NCBI GenBank assembly: GCA_947169185.1 | Contig: CAMVOS010000003.1 | Location: 62,001 to 126,000, forward strand | Source of the DNA: an uncultured Prevotella sp. | GTDB lineage: Bacteria > Bacteroidota > Bacteroidia > Bacteroidales > Bacteroidaceae | DNA: 64,000 nt | Reading direction: 5' to 3' | In this document: piece by piece, positions 27,373-34,086 of the stretch | How positions within the stretch are numbered: position 1 is the stretch's first letter | Layout of the letters: every line of letters starts with the position of its first letter | Position numbers and translations under genes: made by a program | Notes under the pieces: model-generated | The model's input: only the letters and a program-made list of their open reading frames with translations | What the model was told of the DNA's origin: nothing | Database searches by the model: none

Positions 27373-27405
27373 CACCCTCAAAAATCGATTTTTAGGATAA
27401 TATAG

Positions 27406-29112
27406 ATGGAGAAAACATTAGATTTCAAGCCGAAATTCCTGTCGGCAATCAAACATTATGACCGCAAGACGCTGATGGCCGACCTCATGGCTGGCGTCAT
27501 CGTTGGTATCGTAGCCCTGCCATTGGCCATCGCCTTTGGTATTGCCAGTGGCGTATCGCCCGAGAAGGGTATCATCACCGCCATCGTCGCCGGACTGGCC
27601 ATCTCGCTGTTCGGTGGCTCGAAAGTTCAGATTGGCGGACCTACCGGCGCCTTCATCGTCATCGTCGCCGGCATCATCGGCCAGTATGGCATCACGGGTC
27701 TCACCATCGCCACACTCATGGCCGGTGTGTTCCTCATCCTCTTGGGTGTGCTGCGTCTGGGCACCATCATCAAGTACATTCCCTACCCCATCGTCGTCGG
27801 TTTCACCTCGGGTATCGCCGTCACCATCTTCACCACACAGGTCAAGGACCTGCTGGGCATGTCGATGAGCAGCGTGCCTACCGACTTCATCGAGAAATGG
27901 GGTGCCTATATATATAATATAGGTAATATCGACCTGTGGAGCGCCGTGGTGGGTATCGGCAGCGTCGTCATCATTGCCTCGTGGCCCATGCTGGCACGTC
28001 TGTTCCACCTGTCACCACTCAAGGCTCTGCCAGGCTCGCTGGTGGCTATCATCGTCATGACCATTGCCGCCCTGCTGCTCAAGCAGTATGCCGGCATCAC
28101 CTCGATCGAGACCATTGGCGACCGCTTCAGCATCTCCAGTCAGCTGCCGGGAGCCGTCGTTCCCGACATGTCGTGGGAGACCATCAAGGGCCTCGTCGGT
28201 CCTGCCGTCACCATTGCCGTCTTAGGTGCCATCGAGTCGCTGCTGTCGGCTACCGTGGCCGACGGTGTCATTGGCGACCACCACAATTCTAACACCGAGC
28301 TCATCGGTCAGGGCATTGCCAACATCGTGTCGCCCATCTTCGGCGGTATCCCCGCCACAGGTGCCATTGCCCGTACCATGACCAATATCAACAATGGCGG
28401 ACGCACACCCGTGGCAGGCATCATACATGCTGTCGTGCTGCTGCTCATCTTCCTGTTCCTCATGCCCCTGGCACAGTATATCCCCATGGCTTGTCTGGCC
28501 GGTGTACTGGTCGTCGTCAGTTACGGCATGAGCGGCTGGCGTTCGTTCCTGGCCATGACACGCCGCAATCCGAAGAGCGACGTCACCGTCCTGCTGTTGA
28601 CGTTCTTCCTCACCATCATCTTCGACCTCACCGTCGCTATCGAGTTTGGCCTCGTCTGTGCCTGTCTGCTGTTTATGCGGCGCATGGCTGAGACCACTGA
28701 GGTACATGCCGTACTCAACGAGATCGACCTCAACGAGGATGCCGACATGGAGCGTGGCAATCTGGAGCACCTCACCATCCCCGAGGGTGTCGAGGTCTAC
28801 GAGATCAACGGTCCCTATTTCTTCGGTGCCGGTTCGCGTTTCGAGGACATCATGGCGCGCTACGGCCGTCATCCCAAGGTGCGCATCATCCGTATGCGTA
28901 AGGTACCGTTCATCGATTCCACCGGTCTGCACAACCTCGAGAACATGTGTCGCATGAGTCAGAAGGAAGGCATCACCGTCGTCCTCTCAGGCGTCAACCC
29001 GAAGGTGGAGGCCGTGCTGAAGCGCAACGACTTCCAAACCCTCCTGGGCGACGAGAACATCTGCAACCACATCGACCTCGCACTGGCTCGTGCTCGCGAG
29101 ATTGTGGCATAG
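27406..29112 (+). CDS. SulP-family anion transporter with STAS domain
   Basis: 568 residues. About 10-12 hydrophobic helices from residue 20 to 425, with the family-typical DLMAGVIVGIVALPLAIAFGIASG near the start. A cytoplasmic STAS domain covers about 455-560 with the conserved IDSTGLHNLENM. SulP proteins move sulfate, bicarbonate or other anions; the substrate cannot be read here and no partner gene is adjacent. The coding GC is noticeably high with many GCC/ATC codons. Confidence 0.92.
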   Translation: MEKTLDFKPKFLSAIKHYDRKTLMADLMAGVIVGIVALPLAIAFGIASGVSPEKGIITAIVAGLAISLFGGSKVQIGGPTGAFIVIVAGIIGQYGITGLTIATLMAGVFLILLGVLRLGTIIKYIPYPIVVGFTSGIAVTIFTTQVKDLLGMSMSSVPTDFIEKWGAYIYNIGNIDLWSAVVGIGSVVIIASWPMLARLFHLSPLKALPGSLVAIIVMTIAALLLKQYAGITSIETIGDRFSISSQLPGAVVPDMSWETIKGLVGPAVTIAVLGAIESLLSATVADGVIGDHHNSNTELIGQGIANIVSPIFGGIPATGAIARTMTNINNGGRTPVAGIIHAVVLLLIFLFLMPLAQYIPMACLAGVLVVVSYGMSGWRSFLAMTRRNPKSDVTVLLLTFFLTIIFDLTVAIEFGLVCACLLFMRRMAETTEVHAVLNEIDLNEDADMERGNLEHLTIPEGVEVYEINGPYFFGAGSRFEDIMARYGRHPKVRIIRMRKVPFIDSTGLHNLENMCRMSQKEGITVVLSGVNPKVEAVLKRNDFQTLLGDENICNHIDLALARAREIVA

Positions 29113-29115
29113 TGT

Positions 29116-31398
29116 TCACGGCTTGTTCTTGAACTTCTCGGTCTTCTGGTAACTGTCAACTGTCAACTGAAGAATAAAACCGCGCGTCTTCCATTGCGAT
29201 ATCATCTTCTTGGTACCGTCGGTGGTCTTGCCTTCCTTCAGTCGCACGCGCTTGGCGTCTTCGACAGTAAACTCATCGGGTAGCTTCGTCAGCAGGTTCA
29301 CCGGACCATGGGCACCAATACGGCTGTCCTCGGCATTGTTGGCGGCCTCGATGCGGTTGCCGAAGAACACCATCTTGCAGAACATGTCGTAATGCAGGCT
29401 CCAACGGATAAAGTCCTCAATCGGCTTCTCCCACTTCTGACCGTTGGCGACATACAGCACGCAGGCCTTCAGCCAGGCAATGACACAAGCGCGATGGCTT
29501 AGGTTCCAGTATGTCTCGTTCTGGTTCAGCTGGGCCGTCTCGGCACACTCCTGCTGCAGCTTCTTCGCCAGCTTGTACGCCTGCGGACAGTCTATCAGTC
29601 CGCGAGCGGCCACGAGGTTGTCGACATACGGTTTCAGCTGTTCGTCGAACGCTGAGTCATACTGCCCGTAGATGGGTTGTTCGGCGCCAATCTCTTGGTC
29701 TGGAATCGTACAGAAGTTGATGCGCGAAATCGGTCCGTCAGTCAATACGTTCCGGAAGAAACGACGACCCTTGAGAACAGTCGTACAGGCATTCCAATTA
29801 AACCTGCACATCGGACGGGCTGTGACCGATTGCGTACCGATACGCGTCTGACCGTAGGTGGCGTCCGAGTCGAAGGCCAGGCACATCAGCTGGAAGTGCT
29901 GCTTACCCGTTGCACCCTTCAACTGCTCAAACAAATCCAACTCGTTCAGCTTCACATATACGAAGTGCCCCTCGGCTTCGTCCATACGCGTCACCAGCGC
30001 GGGCTTCGTCATGTCGGGGTCGATAATCTGAATGACCAAACCTTCAGGACGTAACTGCTTGTCCTTGTTGGCACCCTTCTTCTGGCAGTCCTTCTTCCAC
30101 TCCGCCTCGCGACGTTCGTTCTCCTTGTCCCTGTACTCAATATCAGCCATGATACGTTCGATAGGTTTGTCGATACAACCCTTACCGGCACCCGTACCAG
30201 CCATCAGACAGTTCATCAGCGTCGCCTCGTGCTCCACATTGTCCGTATAGCAGAAGCGTACCTGACACAAGTGCGTAGCCAGGGCCGGAAACACCGCGTG
30301 CGCCACAGCAGGCTGATAAACCTTCGGCGTCTTCGACACCAGCAGCTGAATCAGCTTCGGCAACCGCCCCGGCATCTCCGGTGCCACACACAGGGACTGT
30401 CCCTGCTGTGCGCAGCTTGCGGAGCACAGAGGGACTGTCCCTCGTGTGCCCTGGGGGTCTGTCCCTCGTGTGCCTGCATTCGTCAGAGCAGAAAGTGCAT
30501 CGAGGACTATGCGGAGTCGCTGAGGGAACCCTTCGTACTTCGAGGCCAGCGCATTCTTGATCTTCGCGCGCTTCTCTTCTAACGGGAAACCGTCGTAGCA
30601 GGGTATCACCTGGTCGAGCCACTCGAACGATTTGCCGCAGATGTGGCGCAGGTCTGAGGCCAGTTGGAACGTCAGCGTGTCGCGGTCGCCCTCGGTCGGT
30701 TCGTAGCCGTTGTTGTTCACTTCCCAGTACTTCTTCAGGATTTTTTCGAACGGAATGCCGTGGTACTCATGCGGATAATTACACAAAAGGGACGGTTCTT
30801 TTTGTGTAATTTTACCCTCCGCGCCCTCAGAATTACACAAAGAGAACCGTCCCTTTTGTGTAATTTCTGAAATCTCGAATATCGCGTCGTCCAGAAACAG
30901 CAGGTCGCCCGCACTGCCCGTGGTGGTAAAGAACACGCGGGTGATGTCCTTCGCGCCCTTGTCGTACTCGACGCCAAGCAGCTGACTGGCCCACTTCAGA
31001 TTCTCCTCCTGCGACAGTTCCGGACGGCGCTGGAACACGAGATGGTAGCCTTGTGCGCGGGCGCTCAACTCCAACATCCGCAGGCCCAGCTCGTCCTTCT
31101 TCGCCAATATCCGCTCACGTAGCGGCAGCATGTCCGTAGGCTTCACGTGGTCGATGTCCATGCCGACGGTCGTCGTCATGCGCGTCGAGCCTTTCAGCGT
31201 CCCGTCGTCGTTCGGCAGACACGAATAGTTCATCTGCACCAGCTGCGACTTGCGGCTCTCGGCACCGGCACGCACCGCTGCCACGATGCTGCGCTGTTCG
31301 CCGCCGTTACGCAGCGCCATGTATTCTTCACGGTTCAGAACCGGACGGAGATACTTCACCTTCTCTCCGTCCTTGTAATAGATTGTGTGTACGCTCAT
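29116..31398 (-). CDS. VirE_N (primase-like) plus DUF3987 (helicase-like) protein with two REP-derived inserts
   Basis: 760 residues. The N-terminal domain (about 1-175) matches VirE_N proteins, related to archaeo-eukaryotic primases: GMDIDH supplies acidic residues, GYHLVFQRR the basic/His site, and DITRVFFTT follows. The C-terminal DUF3987 part (about 340-720) has a P-loop-like GTGAGKG. The two domains are joined by a linker carrying two in-frame palindrome-derived inserts, at residues about 178-207 and 309-338, rich in QSLC/SLLC peptides. Third gene after rha and the lysozyme (12-bp gap). In Bacteroidota such proteins occur with HU and smalltalk genes; their biological role is unknown to me. 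Confidence 0.8.
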   Translation of the reverse strand: MSVHTIYYKDGEKVKYLRPVLNREEYMALRNGGEQRSIVAAVRAGAESRKSQLVQMNYSCLPNDDGTLKGSTRMTTTVGMDIDHVKPTDMLPLRERILAKKDELGLRMLELSARAQGYHLVFQRRPELSQEENLKWASQLLGVEYDKGAKDITRVFFTTTGSAGDLLFLDDAIFEISEITQKGRFSLCNSEGAEGKITQKEPSLLCNYPHEYHGIPFEKILKKYWEVNNNGYEPTEGDRDTLTFQLASDLRHICGKSFEWLDQVIPCYDGFPLEEKRAKIKNALASKYEGFPQRLRIVLDALSALTNAGTRGTDPQGTRGTVPLCSASCAQQGQSLCVAPEMPGRLPKLIQLLVSKTPKVYQPAVAHAVFPALATHLCQVRFCYTDNVEHEATLMNCLMAGTGAGKGCIDKPIERIMADIEYRDKENERREAEWKKDCQKKGANKDKQLRPEGLVIQIIDPDMTKPALVTRMDEAEGHFVYVKLNELDLFEQLKGATGKQHFQLMCLAFDSDATYGQTRIGTQSVTARPMCRFNWNACTTVLKGRRFFRNVLTDGPISRINFCTIPDQEIGAEQPIYGQYDSAFDEQLKPYVDNLVAARGLIDCPQAYKLAKKLQQECAETAQLNQNETYWNLSHRACVIAWLKACVLYVANGQKWEKPIEDFIRWSLHYDMFCKMVFFGNRIEAANNAEDSRIGAHGPVNLLTKLPDEFTVEDAKRVRLKEGKTTDGTKKMISQWKTRGFILQLTVDSYQKTEKFKNKP
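29150..29169. repeat. CAACTGT heptamer repeat
   Basis: About 2.7 units of the heptamer AACTGTC, in frame near the C-terminus of the DUF3987 gene (encoding LQLTVDS). Confidence 0.7.
30385..30473. repeat. REP-like composite A (three palindromes) inside the DUF3987 gene
   Basis: Three cores: AGGGACTGTCCCT at 30391-30404, the same core at 30430-30443, and a degraded GGGTCTGTCCCT at 30455-30466. The first two are flanked by CACA/TGTG arms and separated by a 14-bp linker CGCAGCTTGCGGAG. The composite stays in frame and encodes about 30 residues. Confidence 0.8.
30777..30866. repeat. REP-like composite B (two inverted palindromes) inside the DUF3987 gene
   Basis: Two copies, both with AATTACACAAA / TTTGTGTAATT arms. 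The core is GGGACGGTTCT in the first (30777-30813) and its reverse complement AGAACCGTCCC in the second (30831-30864). The two copies are therefore in opposite orientation with a short GC-rich spacer, as in BIME elements. In frame, about 30 residues. Confidence 0.85.
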
Positions 31399-31410
31399 GG
31401 TAATTAAATG

Positions 31411-31839
31411 TTACTCGAAAAATCGTTTGGCTTCCCATTCACGACGCTTCACCAGTCCGGGCAACCGACGTCCGCCGCCATAGACCCACCGCTTGAACTC
31501 CTTCGTAATCTGGCTCTTACTGCCACCGCTGCGAATCACTTTCAGCAACGTCGAGCGTGTCAGTCGCCCGATGCCGATGTTGAACGCCAGCGACACCAGC
31601 GCGTCGAACTGCCCCTGCGTGCGGGCTACGCGGAGTCGGCGCACGCCTGCCTCTGCGCCCCTCAGGTCTATCAGCAACAGCTGCTCGCCCCAGTACGGTG
31701 TGATGCGGTCGCCCTCGCGAATGTCACGTCCCGTATGCCCGTAACCGATGGTCAGCACACCCGCCGCATCACGGTACGCGTCGCGACGGAAACCCTCAAA
31801 CGCCTTCAACTTCTCAATCAAAATCTCACTTGCTTCCAT
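31411..31839 (-). CDS. GH24 phage-type lysozyme
   Basis: 142 residues. T4-like lysozyme pattern: catalytic Glu15 in LKAFEGFRRDAY, the Asp of YRDAAGVLTIGYGHT, the conserved Thr, and the later FNIGIGRLTRSTLL and WVYGGGRRLPGLVKRR. It cleaves peptidoglycan. No signal peptide or holin is visible, so export would need another route. It lies between rha (36-bp gap) and the primase/helicase gene (12-bp gap) in one unit. Confidence 0.9.
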   Translation of the reverse strand: MEASEILIEKLKAFEGFRRDAYRDAAGVLTIGYGHTGRDIREGDRITPYWGEQLLLIDLRGAEAGVRRLRVARTQGQFDALVSLAFNIGIGRLTRSTLLKVIRSGGSKSQITKEFKRWVYGGGRRLPGLVKRREWEAKRFFE

Positions 31840-31841
31840 AC

Positions 31842-31875
31842 TTTAATGCTTAATTCTTAATGCCTAATGCTTAAT
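31842..31875. repeat. Short tandem repeat, TTAATGC units
   Basis: Degenerate TTAATGC/TTAATTC/CTAATGC units fill the gap between rha and the lysozyme gene. Confidence 0.65.
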
Positions 31876-32580
31876 TTAAAAATTCGGATATCCCAACTTC
31901 GCATTCAGATAGTGCAGTCCATCCATGGTCCACGTCATATAGGTGCGAATCTTCTTCTCACCCTTCAACGAATAGCTGACGTGCGTGCGCAGAGCCGTCA
32001 GTCCGCGACCTTCGAGGTCATCGCTCAGGTTCCAGCGTCCGCCGCGTCGGTACTGGATGCCCATGTCGCTGAGCACCGCGTTGAAGTCATAGACCGACAT
32101 GTTGAACGTCTTGGCCACCTGCGTCGCCGTCAGCGTGTCCTCGGCACCCTCGTTCACCAGTCGCAGGCCTTCGCCAATGATCTCGTCGGCCATGCGCATA
32201 ATCTCCTTCGGCGACGGCAGCGCACATGGGGACTGTCCCTGCTGTGAGTAGCGAAGCGGATTACAGAGGGACTGTCCCCTGTGTGCGCTCTCCAGCTCTT
32301 CCCATCGCAGCACCAGCTTGGCGCGCGCCTCGTCGTTGAACTTCGTGGCGATGTACAAGCACTCCGTCTTGGTCAGCTGGTAGCAGGGTACCTCGCGTGT
32401 TCCGCCGTTAGGCTGAACGATGATTCTGGATGTCAGCCGAAAATTCGACCCACATGTTTTCACCCATGCTGGTTCCATCTTTCTGATGGCCTCCATCACG
32501 TGTTTGTGTTGTTTACCTGTCAGCTCTGCAATTTCGAGTGACGTCATGGTTTGTGTGTTTAATGCAATTACTTTTTTCAT
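31876..32580 (-). CDS. Rha-family phage regulatory protein with C-terminal antirepressor domain
   Basis: 234 residues. The N-terminal half is Rha-like (MTSLEIAELTGKQHKHVMEAIRKM and the REVPCYQLTKTECLYIATKFNDEARAKLVLRWEEL block at about 60-95). The C-terminal half resembles phage antirepressor KilAC (TATQVAKTFNMSVYDFNAVLSDMGIQYRRGGRW). Between them, residues 98-120 derive from REP-like composite C. Such proteins regulate phage lysogeny genes. It leads the rha-lysozyme-primase unit behind the promoter at 32748-32755. Confidence 0.88.
   Translation of the reverse strand: MKKVIALNTQTMTSLEIAELTGKQHKHVMEAIRKMEPAWVKTCGSNFRLTSRIIVQPNGGTREVPCYQLTKTECLYIATKFNDEARAKLVLRWEELESAHRGQSLCNPLRYSQQGQSPCALPSPKEIMRMADEIIGEGLRLVNEGAEDTLTATQVAKTFNMSVYDFNAVLSDMGIQYRRGGRWNLSDDLEGRGLTALRTHVSYSLKGEKKIRTYMTWTMDGLHYLNAKLGYPNF
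32222..32287. repeat. REP-like composite C inside rha
   Basis: Two GGGACTGTCCC cores (32228-32240 and 32266-32279) with outer GCACA / TGTGC arms and a 14-bp linker. It has the same architecture as composite A. In frame, about 22 residues between the two Rha domains. Confidence 0.82.
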
Positions 32581-32747
32581 AGTTGTGTGTTTTTAAATGA
32601 TTAATAAATAAATGTTCGTGTGTGTATCTTCGTGGTATCAGATTATCAAGGTGTGTGTGTATTCATGATGTTTTCTCCTCGTCCGGGCCTTCCCGCCGTG
32701 TCCGTTGTATCAGCATGTCAAAGAGCGCTTGTGAATGAATCACGACG

Positions 32748-32755
32748 CAAAGGTA
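32748..32755 (-). promoter_or_regulatory. Bacteroidota -7 box for the rha unit
   Basis: The minus strand reads TACCTTTG, leaving a leader of about 160 nt before the rha start. Confidence 0.6.
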
Positions 32756-32846
32756 GGGCGAATGATGCTAGCATGCAAAAAAAAGGGCTTGTAACAACCT
32801 GACACTCAAGAAAGTTCAAGTTATTACAAGTCCCGCTAAAGTTTTT

Positions 32847-32862
32847 GCTCAAGTACTTGAGC
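32847..32862. promoter_or_regulatory. 16-bp perfect palindrome, operator candidate
   Basis: GCTCAAGTACTTGAGC. Further TCAAG/CTTGA half-sites (CTCAAGAAAGTTCAAG) lie at 32805-32820. The spacing and position, about 95 bp upstream of the rha promoter, suggest repressor binding; this is inference. Confidence 0.45.
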
Positions 32863-32884
32863 GCGAAAGGCTATAAAAGGCAGT

Positions 32885-33265
32885 TTATTTCACCTGACTG
32901 CACCAGTTTTGTTCTGAGGGTTCATAGAGGTTAGCGTCGTGCAGAATGGAATACAACATGCGCTTGCGCGACAGCTCCGAAATCTTTCCGTCGGTCACCA
33001 ACCTGTTCACCTGCTCAGTCACCTGTATCGGCTTCATGCCCTGGATGGCAATCAGAAACTCGCGGGCCTCCTGCTCGATGCCGAAGAATATCGGTTTCAG
33101 CTTCTCGACTGTCGCCGCCTGCTGCTCGTCCATCGTGGGCTGTGCCTGCCGGCTGCCACCGTTTTTGTTGTAGCTCACCTCGGCATGATCGCCCGTCAGT
33201 ACATTTATCTGTGCACCGTTCAGATTTGCCCCGTCAAAGAGGCCCTTTAACATGTTCTCGTCCAT
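32885..33265 (-). CDS. Small island protein of unknown function
   Basis: 126 residues, cytoplasmic, not recognised. The N-terminal part holds GAQINVLTGDHAEVSYNKNGG, followed by a predicted helical part with MKPIQVTEQVNRLVTDGKISELSRKRMLYSIL. A similar NV-TG-A-V-KN motif occurs at the end of the upstream neighbour (33287-33729), suggesting a shared partner or origin. Gap to that neighbour 21 bp; co-transcription is likely. Confidence 0.6.
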   Translation of the reverse strand: MDENMLKGLFDGANLNGAQINVLTGDHAEVSYNKNGGSRQAQPTMDEQQAATVEKLKPIFFGIEQEAREFLIAIQGMKPIQVTEQVNRLVTDGKISELSRKRMLYSILHDANLYEPSEQNWCSQVK

Positions 33266-33286
33266 TCTGATTTTGATTGATTTACG

Positions 33287-33729
33287 TTACGAATTCTTGG
33301 TGTGTGTCACCGAGGCCTGCGCACCCGTCACCACGTTGGCCTGATCGACCGTCATGTTACCCTCGGCGTTCAACCCCGCAGTGGCATTCGGCAACTGCTG
33401 CTGCACCCAGAAGACGTTCTGCTGACTGCGGATGCGAGCCATCTCCAATTCGTACTCGCGGTCACGTGCTTCACGGGCCTCCTGAGCCTTCAAGGCCTCT
33501 TGGCGTGCATCGGCTATGACGCCGTCGCACAGCTTACGGGCTTCCGTCCACCACGACACGCTGCCCAGCAGTTTCTGGGCCGTGTCTAACTCCTTCACCA
33601 CCAGGTCCAACTGATTCAGTCCCAGCATCTTGATACGTGCACCACAGCTTCTGCTACCTCCTTGGATAGCGAGGAGGTTGGCTCTTGAGTGGCGAGCGGT
33701 ACGCTGGTGGCAGAAGTGCTGTCGTTCAT
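33287..33729 (-). pseudogene. Island gene interrupted by a -1 frameshift
   Basis: From the ATG at 33729 the frame reads a plausible start (MNDSTSATSVPLATQEPTSS, then LSKEVAEAVV) but stops after 37 codons. Shifting by -1 near 33640-33645 joins it to the open frame ARIKMLGLNQLDLVVKELD that runs to 33287. The whole would be about 147 residues, with a helical Ala/Arg/Glu-rich centre (ARQEALKAQEAREARDREYELEMARI) and a C-terminal NVVTGAQASVTHTKN. It may be a one-base deletion, a sequencing error or programmed slippage. The downstream part could also start at Met 33628. Family unknown. Confidence 0.55.
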
Positions 33730-33779
33730 CAATAGTTTTTGGATTTAGCGGTGAAAATCCCATAAAGGGATACAGCTTG

Positions 33780-33787
33780 CAAAATTA
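33780..33787 (-). promoter_or_regulatory. Bacteroidota -7 box for the frameshifted gene
   Basis: The minus strand reads TAATTTTG, 50 bp before the ATG at 33729. Next to it is a GCGAAA/TTTCGC palindrome at 33788-33800. Its position supports 33729 as the true start. Confidence 0.5.
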
Positions 33788-33865
33788 GCGAAAATTTCGC
33801 GCAATCTTCCATGAAAATAGAACTTTTTTACGTTAAAAAATCTTAGAACAAAAAATACGAAAAAA

Positions 33866-33901
33866 AGGACTGCCCTTTGTGTAAAAAGAACAGTCCCTTT
33901 T
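33866..33901 (-). terminator. REP-like hairpin D acting as terminator
   Basis: The minus strand reads AAAAGGGACTG, a loop containing TTTTTACACAAAG, then CAGTCC and seven T. The core and ACACA piece resemble the REP-like elements. It lies 12 bp past the stop of the small protein gene, so it probably terminates the secreted-protein operon. Confidence 0.7.
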
Positions 33902-33913
33902 CCTAGTCAGTTT

Positions 33914-34042
33914 TCATTCGAAATAGTAGGGGTCGTTCTGGTTGGGGCTGCCCCATGGTTCGGGGCTTCCAGCCAGTAATGGTGTGGTGTGTTTGAGCAA
34001 GATGACTTGCTGCTGGGGCTTCATATATAGTTTCTTTTTCAT
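33914..34042 (-). CDS. 42-residue small protein
   Basis: Starts MKKKLYMKPQQQVILLKHTT and continues PLLAGSPEPWGSP to a stop at 33914. It lies 41 bp downstream of the 460-residue secreted protein gene on the same strand and is followed at once by a terminator. Similar short proteins with an MKK..Y.KP...V..L....LLAGS pattern are common in Prevotella and Bacteroides near secreted-protein genes; their role is unknown. Confidence 0.6.
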   Translation of the reverse strand: MKKKLYMKPQQQVILLKHTTPLLAGSPEPWGSPNQNDPYYFE

Positions 34043-34086
34043 TGCTTCTTTAACTTCTTTAACTCCTCTAACTCCTTTAACTTCTA
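34043..34086. repeat. Short tandem repeat, TTTAACTYC units
   Basis: Degenerate 9-bp units (CTTTAACTT, CTCTAACTC) run up to and over the stop codon of the gene at 34084. Confidence 0.65.

Larger units (their letters stand above)
32581..32884. other. 304-bp intergenic region upstream of rha
   Basis: No gene is supported. It holds the rha promoter and leader, an imperfect hairpin GGGCTTGTAA / TTACAAGTCCC at 32785-32834, and the palindrome at 32847-32862. A short plus-strand frame at 32620-32802 has no promoter and no protein-like sequence. Confidence 0.6.

Noticed and set aside
32620..32802. Plus-strand open frame in the rha upstream region
   Set aside because: No promoter, odd composition, and it covers the minus-strand rha promoter and leader.
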